The translations under genes were made by a program, and so were the position numbers. Under the pieces are notes generated by a model. It had not been told where the DNA came from, searched no databases, and saw nothing but the letters and a program-made list of their open reading frames with translations. 64,000 bases of DNA from Curtobacterium sp. MR_MD2014 (GTDB lineage Bacteria; Actinomycetota; Actinomycetes; Actinomycetales; Microbacteriaceae), in the NCBI RefSeq assembly GCF_000772085.1, contig NZ_CP009755.1, positions 2,976,001 through 3,040,000 of the forward strand, given 5' to 3'. This document shows, piece after piece, positions 61,354 through 64,000 of the stretch; positions within the stretch are counted from its first letter, which is position 1; the number at the start of each line of letters is the position of its first letter.

Positions 61354-62295
61354 TCAGGCCGCGCCGGCGTCCACCCCGTCGACGACGTCGGGACGCGCCT
61401 CGAGCCACGTGTCGACGAAGTGCCGGTAGTTGGCGGCGATCACCTGCTCGGCCGCCTCGTGGTCGAGCCCCTGCTGCACGACGTCGTCGAGCGCGTCCTC
61501 CCAGTTGCTCCGCCCGATGGCGAAGCCGACGAAGCCGTCGACGGGTGCTGCGACGCGCAGCCACCGGTCGAGCTGGTCCTCGGGGGCGTCGCGGCCCAGC
61601 ACGATGCACTGCACGTGGTCCCGACCTCCGGCGCGCACGGCGGCGACGACGCGCTCGGCGTCCTCGGTGCGGTCGAGGCCCTCGAGCTTCCACACGTCCG
61701 GCTCGACCCCGTGCTCCTGCAGGTACCCGATGGTCTCGACGACGAGTCCCGGGCGGACGTCGCGGTCGTAGTCGTCCGCCTGCGCCTGCTGGTCGACGGT
61801 GCCCGGGACGAGGAGCTCGACCAGGAACGCACGGTCGGCGTCGTGCAGGGCGCGGGAGACCTCGGCGAGCCGCTCGGCCTGGGCCTGCCGGTCACCGGCG
61901 TCGAACGCGGGGTTGTCGCGGACGAGGACCTTCACGAAGTCGGGGTCGAACGAGTCCACGTGCGCGAGCCAGTCGTCGCCGTACTCGAGCTCGAACCAGT
62001 CGCGGCCGGACCGCTCGATCGGCATCGCGAGCTGCAGCCCGGCCTCGCGGACGAGCCGGGCGACGTCGTCGCCGTAGCGCTCGTCGACGAGCACGCCGGT
62101 GCGTGCGCGGGAGGCCCCTGCGGCGAGCGCGGTGAGCACACCGCGGTACACGAGCTGCTTGCCGGCACGGACGCGCTGGGCGTCGGCCTCGTCCGCGGGC
62201 TCGCCGGACTCGTCGCCGTAGGTGTGCTCCAGGAGCGAGGACCGCTGGTCCATCGCGAGGAGGAAGAGGGGGTGCTGTTCATCGAGGTCGGCCAT
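61354..62295 (-). CDS. DUF2090/IolC-C-terminal aldolase-like protein
   Basis: 313 residues, TIM-barrel family related to the C-terminal domain of fused IolC (2-deoxy-5-keto-6-phosphogluconate aldolase). Pattern: PLFLLAMDQRSSLLE start, GVLVDERYGDDVA, LVVETIGYLQEHGVEPDVWKLEGLD, CIVLGRDAPEDQL and FAIGRSNWEDAL. Catalyses or supports aldol chemistry on a sugar phosphate. It may act with the glycerol dehydrogenase upstream. ATG 62295. Confidence 0.82.
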   Translation of the reverse strand: MADLDEQHPLFLLAMDQRSSLLEHTYGDESGEPADEADAQRVRAGKQLVYRGVLTALAAGASRARTGVLVDERYGDDVARLVREAGLQLAMPIERSGRDWFELEYGDDWLAHVDSFDPDFVKVLVRDNPAFDAGDRQAQAERLAEVSRALHDADRAFLVELLVPGTVDQQAQADDYDRDVRPGLVVETIGYLQEHGVEPDVWKLEGLDRTEDAERVVAAVRAGGRDHVQCIVLGRDAPEDQLDRWLRVAAPVDGFVGFAIGRSNWEDALDDVVQQGLDHEAAEQVIAANYRHFVDTWLEARPDVVDGVDAGAA

Positions 62296-62329
62296 GCCGC
62301 CATGCTGCTCGCACCCCCTCCGTCCGCGC

Positions 62330-63472
62330 TCAGTGGGCGCGGTACAGTTCCGGCTCCGGCAGCCCGTGGGCGGCACGGATGCTGCGCGAGATGCCCTCGA
62401 TCGCCACGAGCGCGTCGACCACGGCCTCGGCGGTCACGGGGAACGGCATGTTGTGGATCGTCTCGCTCTCCACGGTGGCGGCCTCGGCGACGGCCCGGAG
62501 CACGTCCCGGTCGTCGACGGTCAGCCCGATCTCGGTCAGGGTGTTCGGCAGTCCGACCCTCGTCGTGAAGACGACGAAGTCCTCGATCTCGTCGGCGGGC
62601 GCCCCCTCGAGCACGAGCTGCGCGATCGTCCCGACGTTGACCTTCTGCCCGTGCGCGAGGCCGTGCGCCTGCGGGGCCGCGGTCAGGCCGTTGTGGATCG
62701 CGTGCGCCGCGGCGAGGCCACCGGACTCGAAGCCGAGCCCGGACAGCAGGGTGTTCGCCTCGACGACCTTCTCGAGCGCGGGCGTGACGACCTTCGCCTT
62801 CACGGACTCGATCGCCTGGAGCGCGTTGTCGTGCAGGAGCTCCCACGACAGCTCCGCGAGCGCGACACCGGTCTCGGTCTGCAGCCCGCCGGCCATGGTG
62901 TCGGCGTTCGCGCGCTTCGCGGCACGGGCCTCGACCCAGGTCGCGAGGGCGTCGCCGATGCCCGCGACGAGGAACTGCACGGGGGCGTTCGCGACGAGCT
63001 TCGTGTCGATGAGCACGAGGTCCGGGTTGTGCGGGAAGAAGCGGTACTCGATGAACTCCCCCTCCTCCGAGTAGACGACCGCGAGCGCGGAGGTCGGGGC
63101 GTCGGTGCTCGCGGCGGTCGGCACGCTCGCCCAGCGGATCCCGGCGAGGTGCCCGGAGGCCTTCGCGGCGTCGATCGCGGACCCGCCGCCGAGGCCGACG
63201 ACCACGTCGGAGTCCGTCTCGCGGATCTTCGCGGTGAGGTCGTCGATCGCCTGCGGGGTGGCGAAGCGTCCGAAGCCGACCCGCTCGACCGGCAGGCCGG
63301 CGGCGTCGAAGCTCGTGCGGACGGCGTCCTCGACGATGCCCCACACCACGTCGTCGGCGACGAGCAGCGGACGCTTCCCGATCGGCGCGACGAACTCCCC
63401 GACGCGGGTGATCGCGTCCTTGCCCTGCACGTAGCGGGCGGGGCTCATGACGGTGCTGATCGGAGTGGCCAT
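62330..63472 (-). CDS. gldA: Glycerol dehydrogenase (iron-containing alcohol dehydrogenase family)
   Basis: 380 residues. Rossmann-like N-terminus with VVGLGGGSAIDAAKASGHL (NAD loop) and TAASTDAPTSALAVVYS; metal ligands Asp in AGIGDALATWVEARAA, His in GLAAAHAIHNGLT and His in HGLAHGQKVNVG. GldA oxidises glycerol to dihydroxyacetone or reduces related ketols. ATG 63472 has GGAAGGAAG 10 bp upstream; the frame to 63535 adds 21 unlikely residues. Divergent from the YpfJ-like gene. Confidence 0.92.
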   Translation of the reverse strand: MATPISTVMSPARYVQGKDAITRVGEFVAPIGKRPLLVADDVVWGIVEDAVRTSFDAAGLPVERVGFGRFATPQAIDDLTAKIRETDSDVVVGLGGGSAIDAAKASGHLAGIRWASVPTAASTDAPTSALAVVYSEEGEFIEYRFFPHNPDLVLIDTKLVANAPVQFLVAGIGDALATWVEARAAKRANADTMAGGLQTETGVALAELSWELLHDNALQAIESVKAKVVTPALEKVVEANTLLSGLGFESGGLAAAHAIHNGLTAAPQAHGLAHGQKVNVGTIAQLVLEGAPADEIEDFVVFTTRVGLPNTLTEIGLTVDDRDVLRAVAEAATVESETIHNMPFPVTAEAVVDALVAIEGISRSIRAAHGLPEPELYRAH

Positions 63473-63574
63473 GGTGCTGCTTCCTTCCGGGTGGATCGTG
63501 CTGTTGTACGACAGGTGTCGGCGGTGCCGACGCACCGGACGCTACGCGGGTCGGCTGCGGGTACGGTCGGCGGC

Positions 63575-64000
63575 ATGACGTTCAACGAGGACTCGCAGCT
63601 CAGCGGCGGGAAGGTGAAGCGCCGCGGGCGGACGGCGGCGATCGGTGGTGGCGGCGTCGGTGTCGCGGCGATCGTGGTGTTCCTCATCGCGCAGTTCACC
63701 GGGGTCGACCTGAGCGGCATCGTCGGCGACGGCAGCGGCACCACCCAGATCCAGCAGCAGGACGAGACGGTGCAGCCCGCCGAGGAGTGCCGCACCGGCC
63801 GTGACGCGAACCAGCGGGTCGAGTGCCGCATGGAGGGCGCGGCCGAGTCGCTCGACGCCTACTGGACGGCCGAGGCCGCCGACCTCGGGATCTCGTACAC
63901 GACGCCGGGCTTCGTGCTCTTCGACGGGTCGACGGACACCGGCTGCGGCCAGGCCTCGGCGGCGACCGGCCCGTTCTACTGCCCGCCGGACCGCTCGATC
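63575..64000 (+). CDS. YpfJ-type neutral zinc metallopeptidase, N-terminal part
   Basis: 142 codons are visible and it runs off the right edge. N-terminal MTFNEDSQLSGGKVKRRGRTA, one transmembrane helix (about 22-42: GGGVGVAAIVVFLIAQF), then a Gly/Gln-rich linker and EAADLGISYTTPGFVLFDGSTDTGCGQASAATGPFYCP, characteristic of the PF04228 family. The HExxH zinc motif is expected just beyond the window and is not seen. Confidence 0.85.
   Translation, partial: MTFNEDSQLSGGKVKRRGRTAAIGGGGVGVAAIVVFLIAQFTGVDLSGIVGDGSGTTQIQQQDETVQPAEECRTGRDANQRVECRMEGAAESLDAYWTAEAADLGISYTTPGFVLFDGSTDTGCGQASAATGPFYCPPDRSI

Overview
The window is about 71% G+C, uses many GTG starts, and carries actinobacterial families: maltokinase, a PhoP-type response regulator, a GroEL gene under CIRCE operators, XPB helicase, DUF3263, DUF2332 and DUF3027. 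Gene content and order (galU divergent from a 5-formyl-THF cyclo-ligase, FmdB and mscL cluster; the 'large exoprotein' type membrane protein) point to a member of Microbacteriaceae, most likely Curtobacterium or a near relative. This is inference from family recognition; no database was searched. No rRNA, CRISPR array, transposase or intact prophage was seen. Three tRNAs are present: Ala-CGC, Arg-CCT and Thr-TGT.

Layout. 1-5.2 kb: carbohydrate genes (truncated maltokinase, GH2 hydrolase behind a LacI-like operator), a haloperoxidase-type hydrolase and a PIG-V-like mannosyltransferase, ending in a palindrome and a 33-bp tandem repeat. 5.2-13 kb: secreted amidase-domain and DUF1906-like proteins, tRNA-Ala, a membrane coiled-coil protein, a GNAT enzyme, galU, folate cyclo-ligase, FmdB, MscL and a CDP-alcohol phosphotransferase. 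13-20.5 kb: a very large helicase-like protein whose Walker A and Walker B residues are altered, then CitE-like lyase, aldo/keto reductase and a lipoprotein. 20.5-24 kb: quinone oxidoreductase and a complete polar amino-acid ABC transporter. 24-27.6 kb: a coupled three-gene operon (SAH-hydrolase-like protein, amidohydrolase, DUF985 cupin). 27.7-34 kb: redox, stress-membrane, SPFH and nadE genes, several very small ORFs and an AI-2E exporter. 34-36.3 kb: argG, then a low-G+C islet at the 3' end of tRNA-Arg. 36.3-43.3 kb: epoxide hydrolase, Cys-rich pentapeptide protein, HNH nuclease, NlpC/P60 enzyme, DtxR regulator, serC, cold-shock protein and an acidic DUF3027 protein. 44-50.2 kb: XPB helicase with a helicase-associated partner, then a PhoP/PhoR-like two-component pair. 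50.2-54.7 kb: a DUF559 gene between inverted repeats, groEL, cspA, and a LytR_C/DUF3263 pair. 54.7-64 kb: DUF2332, ElaA-like GNAT, msrB, tRNA-Thr, a GT39-like transferase, an aldo/keto reductase, a hydrolase, a YjeF_N protein, a DUF2090 aldolase-like protein, glycerol dehydrogenase and a truncated YpfJ-type metallopeptidase.

Most genes are ordinary chromosomal housekeeping. The items most worth a second look are: the SAHH-like/amidohydrolase operon, which has changed substrate-pocket residues and could be a bacterial deaminate-then-hydrolyse route for S-adenosylhomocysteine; the helicase-like protein with a glycine in place of the Walker A lysine; a dispersed palindrome family built on GACGGGAGGC at gene 3' ends; and inverted copies of a second repeat flanking the DUF559 gene.
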